Assembly (NCBI RefSeq): GCF_016595155.1
Contig: NZ_JAENGP010000001.1
Span: 124,001 to 188,000 of the forward strand
Length of the DNA stretch: 64,000 nt
Reading direction: 5' to 3'
Origin: Advenella mandrilli
Lineage (GTDB): Bacteria > Pseudomonadota > Gammaproteobacteria > Burkholderiales > Burkholderiaceae_B
The translations under genes were made by a program, and so were the position numbers. This document shows positions 1 to 8,136 of the stretch, piece by piece (within the stretch, counting starts at the first letter, position 1; each line of letters opens with the position of its first letter). Below the pieces are notes generated by a model, which was not told the origin of the DNA, did no database searches, and was given only the letters and a program-made list of their open reading frames with translations.

Positions 1-1
1 A

Positions 2-337
2 TGGAGTGTCCTTAGCAAACCGCATCATGGTGAGTACGCGTCGACCACCTATTTCGTCACTGATGATCCACAGCCAACCATGCGTATTGGTAGGCATCCC
101 AACCGGTTCAATGCCATCGCAGCTTTTTCTGATGGCATCGAGAATCTTGTCCTTGATAGCGTTACCGGTGCAGCGTACGCTGCGTTTTTTACGCCGATGG
201 CAAAACCGCTGGAGGCTTCGACCGTCACTGGCAGAGATTGCACGTTGAGCCGAAGCCTTGCCGCCTTCCTCGGTAGTGATCGTCTCAACGAGCGGACGGA
301 TGATGACAAAACTCTGATTGTCGCGGTGCAGAAATGA
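2..337 (+). CDS. PP2C-type protein phosphatase, C-terminal part (5' end outside window)
   Basis: The frame is open from the first bases of the window and carries no start, so this is the last ~111 codons of a longer gene. The readable part has the late PP2C blocks: AAFSDGIENL around residues 39-48 (the metal-site FSDG element) and DDKTLIVA near the C-terminus (the conserved D-D-K-T strand). PP2C enzymes remove phosphate from Ser/Thr using two metal ions. The stop overlaps the start of the kinase-like gene by four bases (ATGA), which implies translational coupling. A phosphatase coupled to this kinase type is the arrangement of TerY-P cassettes, where a von Willebrand A protein usually comes first; that gene would lie left of the window. 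Confidence 0.75.
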   Translation, partial: WSVLSKPHHGEYASTTYFVTDDPQPTMRIGRHPNRFNAIAAFSDGIENLVLDSVTGAAYAAFFTPMAKPLEASTVTGRDCTLSRSLAAFLGSDRLNERTDDDKTLIVAVQK

Positions 338-2541
338 CAATGGCCAAGTTGTTCGTAGGCAGCCAAGAGTTGCACATCGACAAGCGTATTGGCAGAGGTG
401 GTGAAGGTGAGGTGTTCTCCATCAGTAATATGCCGGGATTTGCGGTGAAAGCCTATTTGCCAGCTATCGTGGCGGAGCGCGAAAAGAAAATTCAGGCAAT
501 GGTCAGTGCCCGTCTTGCAGACAATACATCCACAGTGGCTTTCCCACATCAAATGGTTGTTGATGGACGTGGAACTTTCGTTGGTTTTGTGATGCGGCTT
601 GTTGAGAAGCACAAGGAAATTCACGAGCTTCAAACCCCGTCTTCACGGCAGAAATATTTCCCCAAAGCTGATTACACCTTCATCGTGCGCGTGGCACTGA
701 ACATCGCACGTGTATTCGCACAGATTCACGCTACGGGTTGCGTGGTTGGCGACATTAATCAGCGTGGTATTCTCGTATCCCCGACCGCTACCGTCGCCCT
801 GATAGATGCCGACAGCTTTCAGGTCAGTGATGGTTCACAACGCTATCTGTGCGTCGTTGGCGTTCCAGAATACACGCCTCCAGAATTGCAGGGCAAATCC
901 CTGAAGGCTATCGTCCGTACCACCGACCACGATGCTTTCGGGCTGGCTGTTTGCCTGTTCCAGTTGCTTTGCATGGACAGGCATCCATTTTCAGGCCAGT
1001 TCACAGGCCATGGGGACATGCCACTGGAAAAGGCTATTGCGGATTACCGCTTCGTCTATTCCTCTCGGAATACGGGCATGTTTCCACCTCCTGGCACAGT
1101 CAGGCTTGACGACTTCACTCCGAAAATTGCCCAACTTTTTGAAACGGCCTTTTCTCCCAACCATGTTGGGCAAAGACCGTCCGCATCGATATGGGTTGAA
1201 GCCCTTGGCGAACTGGAGTCCGCATTACGGGTTTGTAGTCAAAACAAACTTCATCATTATGCTCGGAATGCCAAGGAGTGCCCGTGGTGTCGGATGGAGA
1301 AGGCGTTCAGACGTCCCCTGTTTTTGGATCCGGGCTTCATAAATGTCGATGTCCCACCCGGTCGATTAGATCCGGCAGTAGGGTTTGTTCTGGACCTTTC
1401 TGCGTTCCTTTCAGCAATTAATGTGGTTACTATTCCGTCTTGTATATCGGTGGCAATCCCGCCGGTAGCAGGTGCACTTGCACCAAGTCAGGCAGCCAAG
1501 GAGGTACTGTCTCAAAAAAGACTGGCTCCTCTGGTCAAGATAGCCGGAGGCGCTCTTCTGTTCGGTGCAGCCTATGCGTTCGCATCTGATGTGCCCGGCA
1601 TTGTCGCTTTGGGTACTGCTGCTTTTGGGGGGTGGCTGCTATTCCGCTCATCCTCACAGGTAGACGGTTTTCTGGCTGAATATCGAAAAGCCGCTGGTGC
1701 CTTGTCTTCGCGCATAGAGTCGCTTCAGCGCTCCTCGCCCATTGTTCAGGTCCTACGGAAAAAAGCGGAGGCGCTGGATGTTATTGACGAGTATAAACAA
1801 TTGGCATCGGCATTTGGAAATGTCAGGAATGAATACGAGAAACATAGGCAGCAGAAGCAGATGGAGGGTCATCTCTCACAATTCCCAATCCGGGGCGCGC
1901 GTATTCCCAAAGTCAATTCTGGCGATATTGTGCAACTGGCGTCATATGGTTTCACCACAGCTTTTGATGCAAAACGGCGTAATGTGCAGCAGGTTTACGG
2001 TATTGGTCCAGTAAAGGCTTCCAACATCGCTGCGTGGATTAGGAGTGTGGAGGCTAAATTTCAGTTTCATAGCACCTATACGCCGGAAGAGCTGCGCCAA
2101 ATCCAGAAAGAGCAGAACGAAATTATCACGAAACAACAAGGTCTTGAGGAGCGCCTTAAGAAGCTGGTCGGGGAGTTTCGTCAGGAAGCACAGCGCTTTG
2201 AAAGATGGCAGTCAGGCCGTGACCCCGAATTGACGCGGTTGGCCCAGCAACTCACCCAAGCGGAAGCGGATTTGTCGCATCTAGAGATGGCGGTTCCTTC
2301 CCGCCCGAATGTTGCACCCTTGTCGGTACCGCCCGTTTCAACACTTCAACGCAGCAGGCAATCACCGAATCCCGTCACAGGGGTACAGGTGATTTCCCCT
2401 TCAGCGCAACCTCATGCGGTCACTTGTCCACGATGCGGCAGCGGAATGGTGCGGAGAACTGCCCGCCGAGGCTCTCGTGCGGGTAGGTCGTTTTGGGGAT
2501 GTTCTCGTTACCCAACCTGTAAAGGAACGCGGCAAATATAG
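334..2541 (+). CDS. Kinase-like multidomain protein with helix-hairpin-helix and C4 zinc finger (TerY-P type)
   Basis: The 735-residue protein opens with a divergent protein kinase domain: Gly-rich loop GRGGEGEV (20-27), the AVK lysine (K39), catalytic-loop-like VVGDINQRGILV with D140, DAD at 158-160 in place of DFG, and an EYTPPEL activation-segment end (179-185). A CPWC pair lies at 316-319, a hydrophobic stretch that could span a membrane at about 402-437, and charged coil-forming segments on both sides of a helix-hairpin-helix-like block (about 525-572, with YGIGPVKASNIAAW). The last 40 residues form a topoisomerase-type C4 zinc ribbon (CPRCGSGM...GCSRYPTCKG). The layout fits the kinase of TerY-P phosphorylation triads, thought to act in stress or phage response. 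The HHH and zinc ribbon suggest nucleic acid contact. Both HRD and DFG are altered, so activity is uncertain. Confidence 0.75.
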   Translation: MTMAKLFVGSQELHIDKRIGRGGEGEVFSISNMPGFAVKAYLPAIVAEREKKIQAMVSARLADNTSTVAFPHQMVVDGRGTFVGFVMRLVEKHKEIHELQTPSSRQKYFPKADYTFIVRVALNIARVFAQIHATGCVVGDINQRGILVSPTATVALIDADSFQVSDGSQRYLCVVGVPEYTPPELQGKSLKAIVRTTDHDAFGLAVCLFQLLCMDRHPFSGQFTGHGDMPLEKAIADYRFVYSSRNTGMFPPPGTVRLDDFTPKIAQLFETAFSPNHVGQRPSASIWVEALGELESALRVCSQNKLHHYARNAKECPWCRMEKAFRRPLFLDPGFINVDVPPGRLDPAVGFVLDLSAFLSAINVVTIPSCISVAIPPVAGALAPSQAAKEVLSQKRLAPLVKIAGGALLFGAAYAFASDVPGIVALGTAAFGGWLLFRSSSQVDGFLAEYRKAAGALSSRIESLQRSSPIVQVLRKKAEALDVIDEYKQLASAFGNVRNEYEKHRQQKQMEGHLSQFPIRGARIPKVNSGDIVQLASYGFTTAFDAKRRNVQQVYGIGPVKASNIAAWIRSVEAKFQFHSTYTPEELRQIQKEQNEIITKQQGLEERLKKLVGEFRQEAQRFERWQSGRDPELTRLAQQLTQAEADLSHLEMAVPSRPNVAPLSVPPVSTLQRSRQSPNPVTGVQVISPSAQPHAVTCPRCGSGMVRRTARRGSRAGRSFWGCSRYPTCKGTRQI

Positions 2542-2715
2542 AGTGATAGGGGGAGAGTAAGAAGTTAACGGTTTCAGCCTTTACGGTGGTAGGAAAAATT
2601 TCAGGCTTCATAAATGTTCAACCGTTAAGAATGGTGAACCTTCAATAAAATAATACTAGATGAAACAAAGACTAGGTTATAAATCTTCAAGTGGCCCTTT
2701 AATGAATTTATTAAT

Positions 2716-2743
2716 TTGGCTTCTACTATTTTAATAGTATCAA
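2716..2743 (+). promoter_or_regulatory. Promoter-like element before the lipoprotein gene
   Basis: TTGGCT (2716-2721), a 16-base spacer and TATCAA (2738-2743) form a sigma70-like promoter. The spacer contains the inverted repeat ACTATT-TT-AATAGT. The element lies in the 288-base AT-rich gap 2542-2829, which otherwise shows no gene. A closely similar element stands at 3601-3628 before the next gene, and roughly 90 bases upstream of each are also alike. Confidence 0.5.
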
Positions 2744-2829
2744 TTTAAAATAATTAACACGGATTAAGGGAAGTTCTGAAAGCATGAATGGTTCAGTGTT
2801 TCCTTGATGTCTTATTGAAGGATATAAAA

Positions 2830-3417
2830 ATGAAAATTAATAATATTTATATTGTATTCACAATTTCTATTATCACCGGGTGTTCCTCTGTTAGTGAATA
2901 TGAAATAAGAAAACAAAAGGCGAGAGAAGATCTTCCAAAATATGAAGCAGCTTATCAAAATACAAATTGTCAACGTTTGAAATTTAATTTTGAAAGATCA
3001 ATGAGTTTTTCAAATTTAGATGCCAATAATTATCTAAAATGTTTGGAAATTGAAGAGGAAAGAAATGATCTTAGAGCAGTAGCTACTGGCATGATTAATA
3101 AATCTGAACTGTCTGCCTCTAAATCACTAAATGATAATAGATTAATATTTTCATCTTTATCCGAAGGAGAGATTTCTTTGGGAGATGCAAGGAAGATGTA
3201 TGAACTTTCAAAAATAAAGGCAGAGCAAGATGCAAGCTCAGAAATAAGTTATTCAAACGCACTATATCGACAAGGCCTTGAAAACCAAAGGCGAACATGG
3301 GAAGAGCAGAATACTATTCGTGAAAATATGTTTAAGAGTTTGCAAAGATCTAGACCTATTGTTACTAGATGTAAACCTAATTTATCTGGTTCTGTGGATT
3401 GCACAACAACACAATAG
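2830..3417 (+). CDS. Predicted lipoprotein of unknown function
   Basis: I chose the ATG at 2830 because GAAGGA lies eight bases upstream and the product then begins with a normal lipoprotein signal. A longer in-frame start at 2788 would bury that signal. The 195-residue protein has a short hydrophobic core and the lipobox ITGC with Cys18, so it should be lipid-anchored. The mature part is charged and largely helical, with no family I recognise. Its C-terminus (CKPN...GSVDCTTTQ) resembles the end of the Gln-rich secreted protein at 6509-6853. The gene is very AT-rich, unlike the kinase gene before it, which suggests separate acquisition. Confidence 0.7.
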   Translation: MKINNIYIVFTISIITGCSSVSEYEIRKQKAREDLPKYEAAYQNTNCQRLKFNFERSMSFSNLDANNYLKCLEIEEERNDLRAVATGMINKSELSASKSLNDNRLIFSSLSEGEISLGDARKMYELSKIKAEQDASSEISYSNALYRQGLENQRRTWEEQNTIRENMFKSLQRSRPIVTRCKPNLSGSVDCTTTQ

Positions 3418-3600
3418 TCTAATGTTATTGGAGTGTAGATTTACCGCTTGCCTAGATTTTATTATTTATGATGGTAAGAAAAAATTTATTATTTCATAAT
3501 TTATCATATTTAAAAATGGTTATCCTTTAAAAAAATAATATCAATTGAAATTTAATCTTGATTTAAATTTTTTAATTGACCCATTGGTTGATTGATTTTC

Positions 3601-3628
3601 TTGGCTTCTAAAATATTAATAGTATAAA
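3601..3628 (+). promoter_or_regulatory. Promoter-like element before the DUF2569-type gene
   Basis: TTGGCT (3601-3606), a 16-base spacer and TATAAA (3623-3628) end 19 bases before the ATG at 3648. The first ten bases, TTGGCTTCTA, and the AATAGTAT stretch are identical to the element at 2716-2743. A weaker similarity runs upstream from about 3514, matching the region from about 2631. Confidence 0.5.
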
Positions 3629-3647
3629 ATTTATTTGGAAAAGAACA

Positions 3648-4883
3648 ATGAATAAGGTATGGACTTATATTGGTGTAGAAAAAGCAAAAAGTTACCATTT
3701 GTATGGTGTGAAAGGATGGCTTCTGTTTTTTTATATCGCCAGTATGTTTGGTTGTCTCACAGAGTTGGGCGGTATAAGTAATGTTTTAATGGGGGCTGAA
3801 TATACCGGCTGGAATCTGATTTCTCTTTTTCCAGGTATAGGAATTAATGTTTTTTGGATTCTTTTATGCTTTGTTGTTATTTCATATTTGTTTGCCTCAA
3901 AACACCCCAAAACAAGATTAATTGTTATTAGCTTACTCATTGCTACATTATTCGTTAAGACATATGCTTTTGCACAGCTGGGAGATATTCCGGGAGTAGG
4001 TGCTGATTTGGCTATTTTCGTTCTTGGGTGGATCATAAATGTTCTAATCTGGATACCTTATTTTATCCGATCAAAAAGGGCACGCCTAACGTTTGATAAT
4101 CAAATTTTTGTAGAAAACAGTTCCCTTGTTGACCAACATGGCTATAGGCTTGCAAGTTGGGAAAATGAAATGGATAAAAACATTGAGTATCCGATGCTTC
4201 TTCCTATTAAAAAATCAGTCTCTGAGCACTGGTTTATTTACCCTGCAATTTTATTTATTGTTTTGACTTTGTTGGTATTGAACATAAATAACAATATTCC
4301 TGTCTCTTTATCAAATAACACATATCAACAAAGCAATAATACTAATGCACAAAAAACGGTTAATGTAGTTAAAACTCAACCTGTTGAGTCACTTATGTTT
4401 CAAAATACAATTAATATACCTACTTTTCCACAAACAGAACAGCCGTTGATACAAAGTCCTACTACAAATGAATCTCCTAAATTTACCAGTTATCCAGCTC
4501 AAAAAACATATTATGGAAAGAACGTAGCGGTAAAGCTGGTTTCTGAATTTGATCATTCATTTAGAACCAGGTTACGGGCAACTCAAAACTACCAAGCCAA
4601 TTTTGCGGGAGACTATGTCCTTACCGCATGGGGTTGTGGAGCAATGTGTCTCATGGGTGCCGCTGTAAATACCCAAACAGGGGACGTTGTTTCATTGCCG
4701 GGAAGCATATGCTGCTGGCAGGGAGACGGTGAGAATGTAATATTTAAGCCCAATAGCCGTTTATTAGTGCTCGCTGGATACATTAATGAGGAAGGCGAGT
4801 ATGGGGCTCACTTTTATGAACTTAAGGATAAAAAATTTGTACATATAAAAACTAATATAGTTCCTAAAAATAGCCAATTTTGA
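3648..4883 (+). CDS. DUF2569-like membrane protein with a C-terminal exported domain
   Basis: The 411-residue protein has four hydrophobic segments in its first 140 residues (about 23-45, 56-82, 87-108 and 116-138); GVKGWLLFF near residue 22 is typical of DUF2569-type membrane proteins. A fifth segment at about 194-213 precedes an Asn/Thr/Gln-rich linker and a soluble domain (about 285-411). That domain contains FAGDYVLTAWGCGAMCLMGA, a Cys-bearing stretch I have seen only in proteins of unknown function in Gram-negative bacteria. The start has GGAAAAG upstream. The gene lies alone, in AT-rich DNA, behind the same promoter-like module as the preceding lipoprotein gene. Function unknown; the C-terminal domain is probably periplasmic. 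Confidence 0.65.
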   Translation: MNKVWTYIGVEKAKSYHLYGVKGWLLFFYIASMFGCLTELGGISNVLMGAEYTGWNLISLFPGIGINVFWILLCFVVISYLFASKHPKTRLIVISLLIATLFVKTYAFAQLGDIPGVGADLAIFVLGWIINVLIWIPYFIRSKRARLTFDNQIFVENSSLVDQHGYRLASWENEMDKNIEYPMLLPIKKSVSEHWFIYPAILFIVLTLLVLNINNNIPVSLSNNTYQQSNNTNAQKTVNVVKTQPVESLMFQNTINIPTFPQTEQPLIQSPTTNESPKFTSYPAQKTYYGKNVAVKLVSEFDHSFRTRLRATQNYQANFAGDYVLTAWGCGAMCLMGAAVNTQTGDVVSLPGSICCWQGDGENVIFKPNSRLLVLAGYINEEGEYGAHFYELKDKKFVHIKTNIVPKNSQF

Positions 4884-5111
4884 ATAATCCCTTCACTATA
4901 TAAATACTGGTTGCTCAGGTGGTTTCGATAGTATAAATATCTAGTTTTATTTTTATAGTATAACTTTTTGTTGTTGTTTTATTATGTGTCTGGTTGTCCT
5001 CAAGGAGATTTCAAATAAATATGGAGGAAATATTTTTCAGTAAAATATTTTTTACGAAAATTCATTGATTTTTATCAAAGATGATAAATTATTGAGATTT
5101 TGGAGAGAAAA

Positions 5112-6212
5112 GTGACTAAACGATTGACTAGTTTGACTTTTATTTTAATGGTGGCTGTTTGTTTTTTATTGCCTAAAAATTCTTATGCAATGAAATTTTC
5201 TATTATGAGTTTTACCTCTGATACTGAAAGAAGCTGGGCAGTTTTAAATCTAAAAAGAACAGGAATTTTTGATAAAAATATAATGATTGGTATTTATGCG
5301 AGTGGTGAAATTACTGAGAATTCACATCAAATATTACGTGATTTTATAAAAAAAAATAATATATCTCATGAGTCTGCAGTTGTTTATTTCAGTTCTCCAG
5401 GAGGTTCCTTATTAGGAGGTATGCTTTTAGGAGAAGTAATTAGAGAGTTTGGATTTGATACTGAAGTTGGTAAATATGATTCTGGAAAAGTACAAGAAGA
5501 GGCTGTTTGTGCTAGTGCTTGTGTATATGCATTTGTTGGTGGTGTTGGGCGATATGTTACAGATAAAGGTATACTTGGACTACACAGGTTTTATTCAAAA
5601 AATGGAAATTTATCTGAGGGAATTACTCAACAGCTAAGCGCTATTCTTATTAATTATTTATTATCGATGGGAGTAGACCCTAGTGTATTTTCATCTGCGG
5701 CTGTTGTTGCTTCTAATGAGATGTTGTGGTTAACTACAAGGCAAGCATTGGAGTTTAAAATTGTAAATTATGGGGAAGAACCAACTATAATAAAGCTAAA
5801 ACAGACAATGGGGAAATCTTTCTTAGCTATTGGGCAAAACCATAGACTTTACTCGATGGTGTTTTCTTTATCTTGTCTTAATGGAAATACATATTTATTG
5901 AGTATTTTAAAAATAAATCCAAAATGGGCAAAATTTATATATGATAAAGCATTAGTAGCACAAATTGATTTTGATGGATATATTATTCATAGTGAATCAA
6001 GAGTGGGAGATCGGTTTGGATTGAAACTTGATAAAGGTTCTGTTTTTATAGAAAAACAACTTAGTAAAAATAATATTGATTTTTTACTAAAATCAAAATC
6101 ATCGTTGACACTTATTATCAAAGGAAAGGAATTGTTTATTACTGCAGCAATCGTGAGAGTTAATGAGAATGTTATCGGAGAAATTCAGAATTACCTAAAA
6201 AACTGCCACTAA
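5112..6212 (+). CDS. Periplasmic ClpP-like serine protease homologue (COG3904-like)
   Basis: Translation most likely starts at GTG 5112, with GGAG six bases upstream; a TTG at 5100 is also in frame. The 366-residue product has a signal peptide of about 26 residues ending NSYA. It then shows a ClpP/crotonase-fold signature: VVYFSSPGGSLLGG (SPGG at about 95-98), the nucleophile-elbow-like CASACVYAFVGG with the candidate serine near 135, and LGLHRFY with the candidate histidine near 158. This order (SPGG, ASAC, H) fits the predicted periplasmic ClpP-like proteins of COG3904. The C-terminal 150 residues are not recognisable. The substrate is unknown. The gene stands alone in AT-rich DNA beside other exported-protein genes. 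Confidence 0.7.
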   Translation: MTKRLTSLTFILMVAVCFLLPKNSYAMKFSIMSFTSDTERSWAVLNLKRTGIFDKNIMIGIYASGEITENSHQILRDFIKKNNISHESAVVYFSSPGGSLLGGMLLGEVIREFGFDTEVGKYDSGKVQEEAVCASACVYAFVGGVGRYVTDKGILGLHRFYSKNGNLSEGITQQLSAILINYLLSMGVDPSVFSSAAVVASNEMLWLTTRQALEFKIVNYGEEPTIIKLKQTMGKSFLAIGQNHRLYSMVFSLSCLNGNTYLLSILKINPKWAKFIYDKALVAQIDFDGYIIHSESRVGDRFGLKLDKGSVFIEKQLSKNNIDFLLKSKSSLTLIIKGKELFITAAIVRVNENVIGEIQNYLKNCH

Positions 6213-6269
6213 ATTGTATTGCATAATTCGTTCGTTTTCAATATTTTCAAGTTGAATTTAATTTATTAA

Positions 6270-6491
6270 CAGACTGCAAAAACATTTTATTCAGGCGATC
6301 CAACTGTATTTACAGCTATTTTTGAGAGATATCTGACGCCAAAAACGCAGGCACAAAAAAATCTTCGCAGGGGGGGCTTGTTAATTAGTCGTACCGCTGG
6401 ATTGTCCGTTAACCAGTTTGCGTTGGTCGCTTTAAACAACGATGTGTTGTGTTTTATTCAGAGTCGACCAAACTATAGCTACGAAAGATAA
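6270..6491 (+). pseudogene. Start-less open frame, possible gene remnant
   Basis: Between the protease gene and the Gln-rich protein gene lies a 74-codon open frame bounded by stops at 6267 and 6489, without a credible start codon or ribosome site. Its second half looks coding and is less AT-rich than its surroundings. One stretch, LSVNQFALVALNND, recalls the ribbon-helix-helix tail of HicB-type antitoxins, but that is a loose resemblance. I list it only because it is the single coding-like object in an otherwise empty 296-base gap. Confidence 0.2.
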
Positions 6492-6508
6492 TTCTTTGTT
6501 TTTCATGG

Positions 6509-6853
6509 TTATCGAGTTGTACAACGCACTCCACCAAAACCATTCGGTTGGCAGTCTGTCGTCGTAGAGGAAGGAAATGCTCCTCTATCAAGCTGCTGTT
6601 GTAGTAATTCATTCTGCCGACGTTGTTGTGCTAGCAATTCATTGCGGTAGCGGCGATTTTCTATTTCTCTAAGTTCTTGAGTGGCATTGTATTGTCCATT
6701 AGGAGATCCATATAATTGCTGTTGGCGTAGTTGATCTTGATAGTTATAATCTTGCGCTTGTTGGCGGCCTCGTTCAATTGCCATAAAATCTATCCCTTGC
6801 GCAAACGAATAAGCAGGTAAAGAAATTGATATGATGAATAGGATGCGTTTCAT
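6509..6853 (-). CDS. Small secreted Gln-rich protein of unknown function
   Basis: The 114-residue product has a clear signal peptide (MKRILFIISISLPAYSFAQ, cleavage near 18-19). The mature chain is rich in Gln, Arg and Asn, low in complexity and probably helical (QLRQQQLYG..., NELLQQQLDRG). The C-terminus, DCQPNGFGGVRCTTR, has two cysteines that could form a disulphide and resembles the end of the lipoprotein at 2830-3417. No family is recognised. The gene lies alone on the minus strand in the AT-rich islet. Confidence 0.6.
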   Translation of the reverse strand: MKRILFIISISLPAYSFAQGIDFMAIERGRQQAQDYNYQDQLRQQQLYGSPNGQYNATQELREIENRRYRNELLAQQRRQNELLQQQLDRGAFPSSTTTDCQPNGFGGVRCTTR

Positions 6854-7116
6854 ATTTTTTTGATTAAAAATTTAATTAATAAAATAGTTCAACCTTACGT
6901 TGGGTAAAGTTTGGACTAGGAAAAACTCATAAATCTAGATGGAGGCTTATCTTCAATTAGCTTACTCGCAAAGATCAAATTAGCAGTAAGTTTCAATTAA
7001 TTGATGTTGAGTTTCTGTAAGAATTATAGACTCAGTATAACGATTAGTTTTCATTTCAATTAGTTAATAATAGTCAAAATAGAGGATGTAACGTAATCGT
7101 CTCGTAAAGCTTGTAA

Positions 7117-7248
7117 TTATCCCCATTTTTTGGCCACCTGCATATCGAGTTCAAGATCACCAAGCCGACGTAGTCTGCTCCAGAGTGTCAGATTGCCTGG
7201 GGGTAGATCGTGTTTTGGAGCAAGATAACAATTAAGCTTAGTCAGGTA
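7117..7248 (-). pseudogene. IS4-family transposase, C-terminal remnant
   Basis: The last 43 codons of a minus-strand frame read YLTKLNCYLAPKHDLPPGN followed by LTLWSRLRRLGDLELDMQ. This matches the usual tail of IS4-family transposases (LGGYLAR..D-PPG-N..-W-RGL-RL-D-..-G). No DDE catalytic part precedes it. Upstream the frame runs into unrelated sequence holding the intron-like element, so only the tail of the insertion sequence is left. The stop is TAA at 7117. The rest of the 612-base gap 6854-7465 shows nothing else coding. Confidence 0.5.
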
Positions 7249-7320
7249 AACCAGGTAGCTTGTGAAACAAAAATCACAAGTTAATCCCCCTATATACGTA
7301 TTTTGAATACAAGCGTACAT

Positions 7321-7370
7321 GAGTCTGTATGAGGTTCGTACACACGGTTCTGTGAGAGGGGTGAGGGGCT
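7321..7370 (+). other. Group II intron-like domain V/VI remnant
   Basis: GAGTCTGTATGAGG at 7321-7334, followed by CACACGGTTCTGTGAGAGGG at 7342-7361, resembles the end of bacterial group II introns: domain V (GAGCCGTATGAGG ... CACGTACGGTTC) and then a G-rich domain VI arm. It is about four bases shorter than the 34-base domain V, and no reverse transcriptase is visible. If the assignment is right, this is a decayed 3' fragment. Judged by eye only. Confidence 0.35.
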
Positions 7371-7465
7371 TACCCTGTTCAATATAAGCTTTGCAACTAT
7401 TCAAGCTGGTGGGCGCATATGCGCTGAGCGTTTCTGCCAGCAATAAAAACCGTTGGTAGCGGTGC

Positions 7466-7900
7466 TTACAAGCGCGGCAACAGGTATTTCTCAAACAGCC
7501 ATTTCAAACCATACAGTGCGGCAATAATAATACACACAATCGCCAGAAAATCGGCACTGAAAACACTTTGCTGCTTGTGAGGCAGGGCCATATACACGTT
7601 TTCATTGGCCGGTCTGGCATGCGTCATGGGTGTGGCTGACATGGGCAGATCGGCCTGCAAAATGACGTATTTTCCATCATTGGCTGCCTGTAATAATAGC
7701 TTGTTTACTTTAATGTATTGAAGATCCTGTTCCTGGTTTGTATTGCATATGAGTTTGGTGCCTTGGGCCCAGTTGTCATTGCCTTCGGGGCAATGGGCGG
7801 TAATGGTGTTGCCATTGCTGAAATGAACGCTCATCCACCCTTCAGTGCGTGAAGTGTAATCGCTGCTTACCGTTACGTCAGTCAGGTTTATGGTGGTCAT
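7466..7900 (-). CDS. Tail-anchored membrane protein of unknown function
   Basis: The 144-residue product starts without a signal peptide (MTTINLTDVTVSSDYTS). Its N-terminal two thirds look like a small beta-rich soluble domain (WMSVHFSNGNTITAHCPEG, GTKLICNT). One transmembrane helix at about 118-135 (FLAIVCIIIAALYGLKWLF) comes just before the C-terminus. A cytoplasmic domain with a C-terminal anchor is the simplest reading. I do not recognise the family. An IS200/IS605-like palindrome lies directly upstream (7919-7964). The mixed frame at 7117-7494 overlaps its 3' end and is not regarded as a gene. Confidence 0.55.
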   Translation of the reverse strand: MTTINLTDVTVSSDYTSRTEGWMSVHFSNGNTITAHCPEGNDNWAQGTKLICNTNQEQDLQYIKVNKLLLQAANDGKYVILQADLPMSATPMTHARPANENVYMALPHKQQSVFSADFLAIVCIIIAALYGLKWLFEKYLLPRL

Positions 7901-7918
7901 GATACTTATCCCTTTGCT

Positions 7919-7964
7919 GTAAAACCTCGCCCTTCAGCTCACTTCAGGCAGGGGAGGGAGTCAA
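7919..7964 (-). mobile_element. IS200/IS605-like terminal palindrome, degenerate
   Basis: Read on the minus strand, this stretch has CCTCCCCTGCCTGAAG, then a short insertion, then GAAGGGCGAGGTTTTAC. This is the usual end motif of IS200/IS605-group elements (CCTCCCCGCCCTGAAGGGCGAGGTTTT) with extra bases in the loop. No transposase gene is near. Two better-kept copies lie at 41621-41652 and 53697-53719. Confidence 0.4.
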
Positions 7965-8136
7965 CCTTTTAATTAATTCTTGCCAGAACCCTATTCTATC
8001 GAAAATAGCATGAAAAGGTGTTTTAACCATGGCAAGTAGCTGGTTTCTATTTGTTTTTAATATAAATTAACAGGTTTTTATTTTATTAAAGCAGGCGGAT
8101 ATTTCCTTGATTGATTTGAAAATAAACATGGCACGC

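Noticed and set aside
49-633. 194-codon minus-strand open frame at the left edge
   Set aside because: It is antisense to the PP2C and kinase genes, whose translations match known families. Its own product resembles nothing.
7117-7494. 125-codon minus-strand open frame taken as one gene
   Set aside because: Only its last 43 codons look like protein (IS4 tail). The rest covers the intron-like sequence on the other strand and overlaps the end of the 7466-7900 gene.
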